This document shows, piece after piece, positions 42,729 through 49,354 of a stretch of 64,000 nt of DNA. Within the stretch, counting starts at the first letter, position 1. The number at the start of each line of letters is the position of its first letter. Source of the stretch: Fodinicurvata halophila. GTDB lineage: Bacteria; Pseudomonadota; Alphaproteobacteria; Kiloniellales; DSM-21159. A program made the translations under genes and the position numbers. The stretch is taken from assembly GCF_042651425.1 (NCBI RefSeq), contig NZ_JBHSCW010000010.1:124001-188000 (forward strand), read 5' to 3'. Under the pieces are notes generated by a model. The model searched no databases, was not told the origin of the DNA, and was given only the letters and a program-made list of their open reading frames with translations.

Positions 42729-44618
42729 ATGGAAGCTGAAATGGAGACAGTTGGCCAGACGGCCGGCGTGCTGCGCCGCGCCGAAGGAACGGCCCTGGCC
42801 GATGACGGCCGGCCGGGTGCGGAGGCGGAGGACCGGCGAGTGACCTTCCGCGCCATCGGGCCGGGGGTGGACCGCCACGGCACCCGCATCGACCCGCGCG
42901 GGGTGCGCACCGCCAACTTCGACCGCAACCCGGTCTTCCTCTGGGGCCACGACGGCTATGCCGCCCAGGGCAAGGCGCCGGCGCTGGACAGCGTGATCGG
43001 CCGGGTGGTGCGGCACAGCGCCGGGGCGGCGGGCTTCGACATCGTGGTGGAGTTCGCCGAGGAAACGGTGAACCCGCGCGCCGAACAGGCCCTGCGCCTG
43101 CTGCGCGCCGGCTTCCTGCAGGCCGTGTCGGTGGGCTTCATCCCCCTGGAGAGCCGGCAGGAGGAGGCACCGGGCGGGCGCTCGATCACGGTCTTCGAGG
43201 CCGTCGAGCTGCTGGAGGTCTCGCTGGTGCCCGTGCCCTCCAACCCCCAGGCGCTGGCGCTGCTGCGCGCCCTGGCGCCGACAGACGATGCAGTGACAAG
43301 AGATCAACGTACAGCAAGGGAGTACAGCATGACGGCAGAGACTGAGACCCAGGCGCCGGAGCGCGCCGAGAGCCGGGAAGAAGCAGCGGGGGAGGCGGCG
43401 CTGACCGGCGCCGTGCAGCGCGAGGTGGCGGCCCTGCGCGGCAGCCTGCTGGCCGAACTGCAGGCCGGGGCGGCGCCCACCGACGGCCGGGTGCGCGACC
43501 TGGAGGCGCGCCTGGGCACGGCCGAGGCGCAGCTGGCCGATGCGCGCGAGACACTGCGCCTGCAGCGGGCGGGGCCGCTGCTGCCCGGTGCGGCCGGGGG
43601 AAGCGGAACGGAGGCCTTTCGCGGCATCTTCCTGTCCGACCCCGGCGAGGTGCGGGCGCGGCTGGCCCAGCTGCGCTCGGGCGAGGCGGCGACACGGGCC
43701 ATCGACTCCAGCCTGTTCACCGGCGGCGGCAAGCTGGCCGCCGAGACGGCCGACCGCTTCGTCGACTACCTGATCGAACAGCAGGTGGCCCTGTCGCGGG
43801 TCCAGGTGCGGCGGATGAACAGCCCCGAGGGGCATACCGACGAGCTGACGGTGACGGCGCGCCGCCTGCGCCGGGGCAGCGAGGGCACGGCGCCCACGCC
43901 GGCCGACGCCGTGGGCGTGCGCCGGCGCGGCCTGTCCACCGTGGAGGTGATCTGGGCCGAGGACGTGACCCTGACCTTCCTGGAGGACAACATCGAACAG
44001 CAGGACGCCGAACAGGCCATCGCCGGCCTGCTGGCCAAGGCCTTTGGCAACGACGTCAACGACCTGGCCTGGAACGGCGCCGAGGCCGAGAGCGGCGATC
44101 CCTTCCGCTCCATCAACGACGGCTGGATCGCCCTGGCCGAGGCCGATGCGGCGGTGAACGACCTGGACCTGGAGGACGTGGCCCACGGCATCGACGCCGA
44201 CAGCTCGGCGCGCGATGTCCTGGCCCTGCTGCTGCGCCAGCAGCCCGTACGCTTTCGCGGACGTACGGACCAGGCGATCTTCGTGCCGGTGGCCTTCGCC
44301 GAACGCTATGCCGAGGAGACGGCGAGCCGCCAGACGGCCCTGGGCGACCGGGTGCTGGTGGGCGGCTTCCCCGAGCTGCGCTACTTCGGCATCCCGGTGA
44401 TCCCCGAGCCGCACCTGAGCGGCGCTACGGGGACCCGCATCATGATGACACCGGCCGGCAACCTGTTCTTCGGCATCCAGCGGCAGATGACCGTGGACGG
44501 CCAGTGGCAGCCGCGCCGCCGGGTGGTGGAGTACACCATGACGGCGCGCACGGATTACCAGTACGCCACCGGCGAGGCCATCGTGCTGGCCGACAACCTG
44601 CCGGCCCACCTGGCCTGA
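42729..44618 (+). CDS. Fused prohead protease and major capsid protein
   Basis: 629 residues. Residues 1-about 185 are an HK97-type prohead protease: VTFRAIGPGVDRHGTRID, catalytic His in LWGHDG and Ser in AVSVGFIP. Residues from about 300 are an HK97-fold capsid (GGGKLAAETADRFVDYLI, VEVIWAEDVTL, FFGIQRQMTVDG). Between them a linker of lower GC ends in AAGGGAG 6 nt before an in-frame ATG at 43329, which looks like the former capsid start. In RcGTA the two are separate genes. Both products may be made: a fusion and a free capsid. Confidence 0.9.
   Translation: MEAEMETVGQTAGVLRRAEGTALADDGRPGAEAEDRRVTFRAIGPGVDRHGTRIDPRGVRTANFDRNPVFLWGHDGYAAQGKAPALDSVIGRVVRHSAGAAGFDIVVEFAEETVNPRAEQALRLLRAGFLQAVSVGFIPLESRQEEAPGGRSITVFEAVELLEVSLVPVPSNPQALALLRALAPTDDAVTRDQRTAREYSMTAETETQAPERAESREEAAGEAALTGAVQREVAALRGSLLAELQAGAAPTDGRVRDLEARLGTAEAQLADARETLRLQRAGPLLPGAAGGSGTEAFRGIFLSDPGEVRARLAQLRSGEAATRAIDSSLFTGGGKLAAETADRFVDYLIEQQVALSRVQVRRMNSPEGHTDELTVTARRLRRGSEGTAPTPADAVGVRRRGLSTVEVIWAEDVTLTFLEDNIEQQDAEQAIAGLLAKAFGNDVNDLAWNGAEAESGDPFRSINDGWIALAEADAAVNDLDLEDVAHGIDADSSARDVLALLLRQQPVRFRGRTDQAIFVPVAFAERYAEETASRQTALGDRVLVGGFPELRYFGIPVIPEPHLSGATGTRIMMTPAGNLFFGIQRQMTVDGQWQPRRRVVEYTMTARTDYQYATGEAIVLADNLPAHLA
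43316..43331 (+). promoter_or_regulatory. Internal ribosome site and start of the capsid
   Basis: AAGGGAG (43316-43322) is 6 nt before ATG 43329, in frame. Starting here gives MTAETETQAPE and a 429-residue capsid with its scaffold-like delta region. Confidence 0.65.
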
Positions 44619-44644
44619 ACCACACCACCCTATCCCCCTGACTG

Positions 44645-44682
44645 ACGGGCGGGTTCCTAGCGTGGACCCGCCCGTGCTTTTT
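44645..44682 (+). terminator. Intrinsic terminator after the capsid gene
   Basis: A perfect 10-bp stem (ACGGGCGGGT/ACCCGCCCGT) with an 11-nt loop is followed by GCTTTTT. It lies inside the GTA cluster, 26 nt after the capsid stop, and would lower expression of downstream tail genes unless transcription is antiterminated. Confidence 0.85.
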
Positions 44683-44705
44683 CGCGCAAGGGAGTAGAAG
44701 TAACG

Positions 44706-45242
44706 ATGTCTTTACTAACGCAGGCGGAGCTGGCCGCCTTCGCCGGGGTGGAGGCGGGCCATCCGCGTCTGGAGGCGGCCGCGGAGTCCGCCGAGGCCTT
44801 GGTGGCGGCCTGGCTGGGCACGGCGTCGCTGACGGCGCGGCAGGTGACCTGCGAGATCGTGCCGCCGCGCCGGCGGCGCCTGCTGGAACTGCCGGAAGGA
44901 CCGCTGAGCGCGCTCTCCTCTGTCGAGGTCGACGGGGCGGCGCTGGCGCCCGAGGGCTTCACGGCGCGGCCATGGGCCGTCTCGCGCGCCAGCGGCTTCC
45001 GTGCCGGCGTGCCGGTGACGCTAAGCTGGCAGTCGGGCTGGGGCGACGGCCCGGGCGAAGTGCCGCTGCCCGATGCCATCCGCCAGGCGCTGCGTCTGGT
45101 GGCGGGCAGCCTGCTGGGCCGCGGCGCCGATCTGAGCCGTGAAGAGGAACGCCTGGGCGACCAGCAGGTGACGCGCCGACTGCAGGGCCAGGGTTTGCCC
45201 GGCGAGGCGCGCCTGTTGCTGCGGCCCTGGCGCAAGCCGTGA
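44706..45242 (+). CDS. GTA head-tail connector (gp6-like)
   Basis: 178 residues, mostly helical with a central beta part (EIVPPRRRRLLELPEGPL). The fold and position between capsid and head-closure genes match the adaptor ring of RcGTA and HK97-type phages. GGAG lies 11 nt before the ATG, just after the terminator. Confidence 0.8.
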   Translation: MSLLTQAELAAFAGVEAGHPRLEAAAESAEALVAAWLGTASLTARQVTCEIVPPRRRRLLELPEGPLSALSSVEVDGAALAPEGFTARPWAVSRASGFRAGVPVTLSWQSGWGDGPGEVPLPDAIRQALRLVAGSLLGRGADLSREEERLGDQQVTRRLQGQGLPGEARLLLRPWRKP

Positions 45243-45255
45243 GGGGGTGGGCGTG

Positions 45256-45582
45256 ATGATGGGATTGAACGCGCGCCTGACCTGGCTGCGCCGGGTCGAG
45301 AGCCGCGACAGTGACGGCCGGTGGCAGGTGGACTGGCAGGAGGCGGGGCCGGTCTTCGGCCAGATTCAGCTGCGCCTGCCGGCCGGGGCGCCGGACGCGC
45401 CCTATGACGTGAGCGCCGTGACGGGACGCGCCTGGCTGCCCGGGCATCTGGCCCTGAAGCTCGGCGACCGCCTGCGCCACGCCGGTGTGGACTACGAACT
45501 GCGTGCGCTGGTGCCCGCCGCCGGGCCTGACGGCCTGCAGCAGGCGCGGCTGGAGGCTGTGCGGCCGGAGGCGGGCTCATGA
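45256..45582 (+). CDS. GTA head-closure / head-tail adaptor protein
   Basis: 108 residues, a beta-barrel type adaptor. LTWLRRVESRDSDGRW, VFGQIQLR and ALKLGDRLRHAGVDYEL fit the head-tail joining family (SPP1 gp16/RcGTA gp7 type). GAGGGGG precedes ATG 45256. The stop overlaps the next start (ATGA). Confidence 0.8.
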   Translation: MMGLNARLTWLRRVESRDSDGRWQVDWQEAGPVFGQIQLRLPAGAPDAPYDVSAVTGRAWLPGHLALKLGDRLRHAGVDYELRALVPAAGPDGLQQARLEAVRPEAGS

Positions 45583-46013
45583 GCCTGTCGGCGGCGCTCT
45601 ACGAACGCCTGAGCGGCGATGCCGAACTGGCCGCCCTGCTGCCCGCCTTTCATGGCGGGGCGGCGCTCTTCACCGCCCTGCCGGTGCCGGCGACGGCCCC
45701 CCTGCCGCTGCTGGTCATCGGGCGGCCGGAGCAGGAGACCAACCTGGACGTACAGGACGTACGCCTGGCGCGCCTGGGTGTCGTGCTCACCGCCTACGCG
45801 CGTCAGGAGGCGCCGGCCGAGGAGGTTGACGCGCCGCTACGGCGGGCGCGCCGCCTGCTGGAAGGCGCCGACTTTGCCTGGCCGGGCGGGGAACTGGCGG
45901 CGCTGACCTGCCGCGGGCCGCTGGCGGCACCGGCAGAGCGGCCCTGGCGCGCGGCCCGCCTGGAGGTCGAGGGCCTGTACTTTACACAGCCTGAAGGAGG
46001 CAGCACGCCATGA
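45579..46013 (+). CDS. DUF3168 tail terminator/completion protein
   Basis: 144 residues. SLSAALYERLSGDAELAALL is the usual DUF3168 start; these proteins cap the tail tube next to the head. It overlaps both neighbours by ATGA, so the tail genes are translationally coupled. Confidence 0.85.
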   Translation: MSLSAALYERLSGDAELAALLPAFHGGAALFTALPVPATAPLPLLVIGRPEQETNLDVQDVRLARLGVVLTAYARQEAPAEEVDAPLRRARRLLEGADFAWPGGELAALTCRGPLAAPAERPWRAARLEVEGLYFTQPEGGSTP

Positions 46014-46441
46014 GTCACCAGGCCTATCGCGGGCGCCTGGCCCGCCTGTACCTGGCCGACCTCCAGGACCCTGAGAGCTTCGAACTGGTGGCCGGGCTGC
46101 GCAGCAATGCGGTCAGCCTGGACAACGACCTGCAGGACGCCACCACCCTGGACTCCCAGGGCTTTCGCGAGCTGCTGCCCGATGCCGGGGTGCAGCGCCT
46201 GACCATCGAGGCCGAGGGCCTGGCCAACGACAGCGCCGCCTGGGCGCGCCTGCAGGCCAGCGCCGTGGCGCGGCAGGTGGAGCGCGCCCGCGTCACCTTC
46301 GACAACGGCGACCGCTTCCAGGGCGATGTCTGCATCGCCCGCTTCGTGCGCACCGGCAGCTACAACGAGGCCGAGACCTTCTCGCTGACCCTGGAGAGCA
46401 GCGGGCCGGTGAGCTTCACCACCGGGGGAGGCACGCCATGA
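46010..46441 (+). CDS. GTA major tail (tube) protein
   Basis: 143 residues. It forms the tail tube. DSQGFRELLPDAGVQRLTIE and a C-terminal FSLTLESSGPVSFTTG match phage TP901-1-like major tail proteins and RcGTA gp9. It is coupled to both neighbours by ATGA overlaps. Confidence 0.9.
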   Translation: MSHQAYRGRLARLYLADLQDPESFELVAGLRSNAVSLDNDLQDATTLDSQGFRELLPDAGVQRLTIEAEGLANDSAAWARLQASAVARQVERARVTFDNGDRFQGDVCIARFVRTGSYNEAETFSLTLESSGPVSFTTGGGTP

Positions 46442-46839
46442 GCGTGGGCGTGACGGGCAATCCCCAGCGCGGCGAGGTGGTGCTGACCCTGCAGGGCCGG
46501 CACCATCGCCTGCGCCCGACCTTCGCTTTCGTGGCCCGCGCCGAGGCGGCCCTGGGCCCACTGCCCGACCTGGCCGAACGCCTGGTCGCGGGCCAGGGCT
46601 GGCGCATCGGCGAGGTGGTCACTCTGCTGGCCCTGGCATTGGAGGAGGGGCCGGAGGCGCTGTCGGAGCCGGAGATCGAGGACCGCCTGCTGCGCGCGGG
46701 GGCGGCCCGTCTGCTGCCCGTGGCGGCACAACTGCTGATTCAGGCGCTGGCAGGTGAGGAACAGGAGGGAGGCGGCTCCGCCGAAGCCGCGCCGGGAAAG
46801 CCGGAAGACATGACTGGCGCATCGACTGGCGCCGCCTGA
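46438..46839 (+). CDS. GTA gp10-type tail assembly chaperone (gpG-like)
   Basis: 133 residues. NPQRGEVVLTLQGRHHRLRP and FAFVARAEAALG are the GTA gp10 family signature. It coats the tape-measure protein during tail assembly. Its stop (TGA 46837-46839) overlaps the next ATG. Near the 3' end it carries the slippery heptamer GGGAAAG in phase, so a fraction should be extended in the -1 frame into the next gene. Confidence 0.9.
   Translation: MSVGVTGNPQRGEVVLTLQGRHHRLRPTFAFVARAEAALGPLPDLAERLVAGQGWRIGEVVTLLALALEEGPEALSEPEIEDRLLRAGAARLLPVAAQLLIQALAGEEQEGGGSAEAAPGKPEDMTGASTGAA
46794..46800 (+). promoter_or_regulatory. -1 programmed frameshift heptamer G GGA AAG
   Basis: The zero frame of the chaperone gene reads GGA AAG at 46795-46800 after a G at 46794, the X-XXY-YYZ pattern. 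This is the same heptamer used by phage lambda between genes G and T. After a -1 slip the frame is open for 74 codons and runs through the downstream gene to 47021. Confidence 0.75.
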
Positions 46840-47021
46840 TGGCGCTGGCCTTCGGGCGGTTGGGGCTCACCCCGGAGACCTTCTGGGCCATGACCCCGTG
46901 CGAGTTCACCGCCCTGCTGGAAGGCCGCGGCCTGCTGACACCGACCAACGGCGGCCTGTCGCGGGAAGAACTGGAATGTCTGGTGGCCTTGCTGGGAGAA
47001 AGCGCCTCTGGGTCCTGCTGA
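46839..47021 (+). CDS. Second tail assembly chaperone (DUF2376/rcc01693 type), probably a frameshift extension
   Basis: From ATG 46839 it encodes 60 residues: LAFGRLGLTPETFWAMTP is the family core. The frame is open further upstream and codes IDWRRLMALAFGRLGL, with DW-x-x-LM as in full-length relatives, which supports synthesis as a gpG-T type fusion by -1 slippage at 46794 rather than from this ATG alone. Confidence 0.85.
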   Translation: MALAFGRLGLTPETFWAMTPCEFTALLEGRGLLTPTNGGLSREELECLVALLGESASGSC

Positions 47022-47066
47022 CGCTTGGCGTCGGGAAGCATGCCAGCGGCGCCGCCGGTGCAAGAG

Positions 47067-47305
47067 ACCTTTCGAGTGCGCTTCGCGCAGCCTCAAGGTG
47101 AAGGAAATTTTATGAAGGCGGGAGGTTTTTTTATTAATTATTGCAAATATTTAAGCCCTCTTCCCTTTTCCTCATGTTGAGGCGCTTTGCCGAAGGCAAA
47201 GCCTCGAAACAGGCTGGCACCGACTGATGGACCTGGCAAAATGCCAACGGCGCTGTTGGTGCCAAGCTGCTTCGAGGGCTTGACTTGCGTCAAGCCACCT
47301 CAGCA
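47067..47305. repeat. Hairpin repeat array 7 inside the GTA cluster
   Basis: Hairpins at 47067-47099 (arms ACCTT/AAGGT, tip TGCGC/GCGCA), 47173-47212 (TGTT/AACA, tip GCTTTGCC/GGCAAAGC) and 47268-47305 (TGCT/AGCA, tip GGCTTGAC/GTCAAGCC). The array separates the tail chaperones from the tape-measure gene. Confidence 0.85.
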
Positions 47306-47347
47306 TGACGGTGGGTAGGGAGAGGGTTTGGAAGGATCAGGGGCGCA

Positions 47348-47857
47348 TCACCGCTCGTCATTGGCAGTGCCCGGCGTGCCCAGGACGGGTTCGCGGCGCT
47401 GTTTCTCCTGGCGGGCCGGCTTTTCGTTGCGCAGGCCGCGGAGGCGGCGGCTGCGCGTCTCCTCCTCGTCTTCGTCCTTGAGCGGCGGCTCGTCCGTCAA
47501 CGGCGGTTCGCGGTGGGCCTTGCGTTCGCGCCTGGGCTCCTCAGGGGCCGGTTCCTCACGCGGGGCGGTGTCCCGGGCCGGGGCCTCGCGGACGGGCAGC
47601 TTTTCCAGGCTTTTCATCAGGGCCGCCTGCTGGGCCAGGATGCGGGCGAAGCCGTAGGACAGCAGCGCCAGGCTGAGCCAGGCGACCAGCCAGAAGCCGC
47701 TGGCCACCACCGGCGTGTTCATCACCAGCGTTGCGGTGCCGCTGGAGGGGCCGAAGATCTCTCCGGACAGGCCCTCGAAGACGGCCACCCGCGCCAGCGG
47801 CAGGAAGGCGATCACCAACTGGGCGAGGCAGAAGAGGTAGAGCAGGAAGCGGGCCAT
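47348..47857 (-). CDS. Reverse-strand membrane protein inserted in GTA cluster
   Basis: 169 residues with two transmembrane segments (ARFLLYLFCLAQLVIAFLPL; ASGFWLVAWLSLALLSYGF) and a long, highly charged C-terminal tail rich in Glu, Arg and Pro. AGGGAAA precedes ATG 47857. Not a known GTA component; opposite orientation and the adjacent repeat array suggest insertion. Function unknown. Confidence 0.75.
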   Translation of the reverse strand: MARFLLYLFCLAQLVIAFLPLARVAVFEGLSGEIFGPSSGTATLVMNTPVVASGFWLVAWLSLALLSYGFARILAQQAALMKSLEKLPVREAPARDTAPREEPAPEEPRRERKAHREPPLTDEPPLKDEDEEETRSRRLRGLRNEKPARQEKQRREPVLGTPGTANDER

Positions 47858-47985
47858 GCGTCTGTTTCCCTGGAAAGCCGCGAATGGCGCGAGCCTAGAC
47901 CCAGCGGGCCGGCAAGGCAACGCGGGGACCCTGAAACAAAAATGGGAAGATTCCGTGACGTCCCCACGCGAAGAGGAGGTTGGGC

Positions 47986-48684
47986 ATGGCCGAGCTGTCG
48001 TCGCCCTATGGTCATGACGGGCGCCATGAGGCGCCGCCGCTGCGCCTGGAGGTGGACCTGGCGGACTATCGCCGGCAGCTGCAGGCCCTGCGCCGGGAGA
48101 CCGAGGCCGAGCTGGGCCGGGTGCTGGAGGCATCGCCCGCCGGCCTGCCCGATCCCAAGGCGCTGGCGGAGCTGCGCCGGAGCCTGCTGCAGAGCCGTGA
48201 GGCGGCGCGCGGCCTGAACGGGGCCGCCGACGACCTGGGCACGGCCTTCGCCCGCGCCTTCGAGGGTGCAGCGCTGGAGGGCGGCAAGCTGTCCGAGGTG
48301 CTGCGCGGCCTGGTCGGCGACCTGCAGCGCATGACCCTGCGCCGGGTGCTGGACGGGCCGCTGGAGCAGCTGGGCCAGGGCGTGACGAACCAGCTGGGCG
48401 GTTTCCTGGGTAATCTGCTGCCGTTTGGTGGAACGCGGGCCAGCGGCGGGCCGGTGCGGCCGGGCCGTGCCTATCTGGTGGGCGAGCGCGGGCCCGAGGT
48501 CTTCCGGCCCGATGCTGGCGGACGCATCCTGCCCAATGCGGCGACGCGAGAGGCAGCGGGCGCGCCGCAGATCACCATCAACATCCAGGCCCCCGGCGGC
48601 GATCCGCGCCGGGTGCGCCAGGCCGCCAGTCAGGCGGCGGTGCAGCTGGCCCGCATTGTCGAGAAGGGACGGCGCGATGCCTGA
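47986..48684 (+). CDS. GTA short tape-measure protein (gp11-like)
   Basis: 232 residues, close to the RcGTA length and far shorter than phage tape measures. LRLEVDLADYRRQLQALRRET starts a helical part; ARGGPVRPG-like RASGGPVRPGRAYLVGERGP is the lambda-type tape-measure C-terminal signature. AAGAGGAGG precedes ATG 47986. The short length fits the short tail of GTA particles. Confidence 0.88.
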   Translation: MAELSSPYGHDGRHEAPPLRLEVDLADYRRQLQALRRETEAELGRVLEASPAGLPDPKALAELRRSLLQSREAARGLNGAADDLGTAFARAFEGAALEGGKLSEVLRGLVGDLQRMTLRRVLDGPLEQLGQGVTNQLGGFLGNLLPFGGTRASGGPVRPGRAYLVGERGPEVFRPDAGGRILPNAATREAAGAPQITINIQAPGGDPRRVRQAASQAAVQLARIVEKGRRDA

Positions 48685-49354
48685 GCATTCCATTGAAGGC
48701 TTCGATCCGGGGGGATTCGACGACGTGGCCTTCCCGCTGGCGCTGGCCCGGGGGTCTGAGGGCGGGCCGGAGTTCAGCACCGCCATCGTGGAGACCGCCT
48801 CGGGCCGCGAGCAGCGCAACCAGAACCGGGCGGCGGCGCGCCTGCGCTTCAATGCGGCGCGCGGGCTGCGCTCGGCCGCCGACCGCGACCTGCTGATGGA
48901 CTTCTTCTATGCCCGCCGGGGCCGGGCGCGCGCCTTCCCGCTGCGCGACTGGGCCGACTACAAGTCCTGCCCGACGACGCAGGCGGTCAGTCCCACCGAC
49001 CAGCTGCTGGGCCATGGCGACGGGGTGCGGCGGCGTTTCGCGCTGGTCAAGCGCTATGGCGCCGGGGCGGCCAGCTACCAGAGGCGCATCACCCTGCCGC
49101 AGGTGGACAGCCTGCGCGTGGCCCTGGACGGCGTGGAAGTGGACGGGGCCGAGGTGACGGCGGGCTGGAGCGTGGACCGCCTGGCCGGTGAGCTGGTCTT
49201 CGACAGCGCACCGGCAGCGGGCGTGGAGCTGCGTGCCGGCTTCATCTTCGACGTGCCGGTGCGCTTCGACAGCGACCGGCTGGAGGTCTCCTGGCTGGCG
49301 CCGGGCGGGCACGAGGTGGCCGAGGTGCCGCTGGTGGAGGTGATCCTGTCATGA
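48677..49354 (+). CDS. DUF2460 distal tail protein (gp12-like)
   Basis: 225 residues. The DUF2460 fold forms the distal tail ring. RQNRAAARLRF-like QNRAAARLRFNAARGLRS, DFFYARRGRARAFPLRDW and a late FDVPVRFDSDRLEVSW are typical. It overlaps the tape-measure gene by 8 nt and the next gene by ATGA. Confidence 0.92.
   Translation: MPEHSIEGFDPGGFDDVAFPLALARGSEGGPEFSTAIVETASGREQRNQNRAAARLRFNAARGLRSAADRDLLMDFFYARRGRARAFPLRDWADYKSCPTTQAVSPTDQLLGHGDGVRRRFALVKRYGAGAASYQRRITLPQVDSLRVALDGVEVDGAEVTAGWSVDRLAGELVFDSAPAAGVELRAGFIFDVPVRFDSDRLEVSWLAPGGHEVAEVPLVEVILS

Noticed and set aside
14764..47305. Hairpin repeats as a CRISPR array
   Set aside because: The units are palindromic, unequally spaced, varied in sequence and lack unique equal-length spacers and cas genes.
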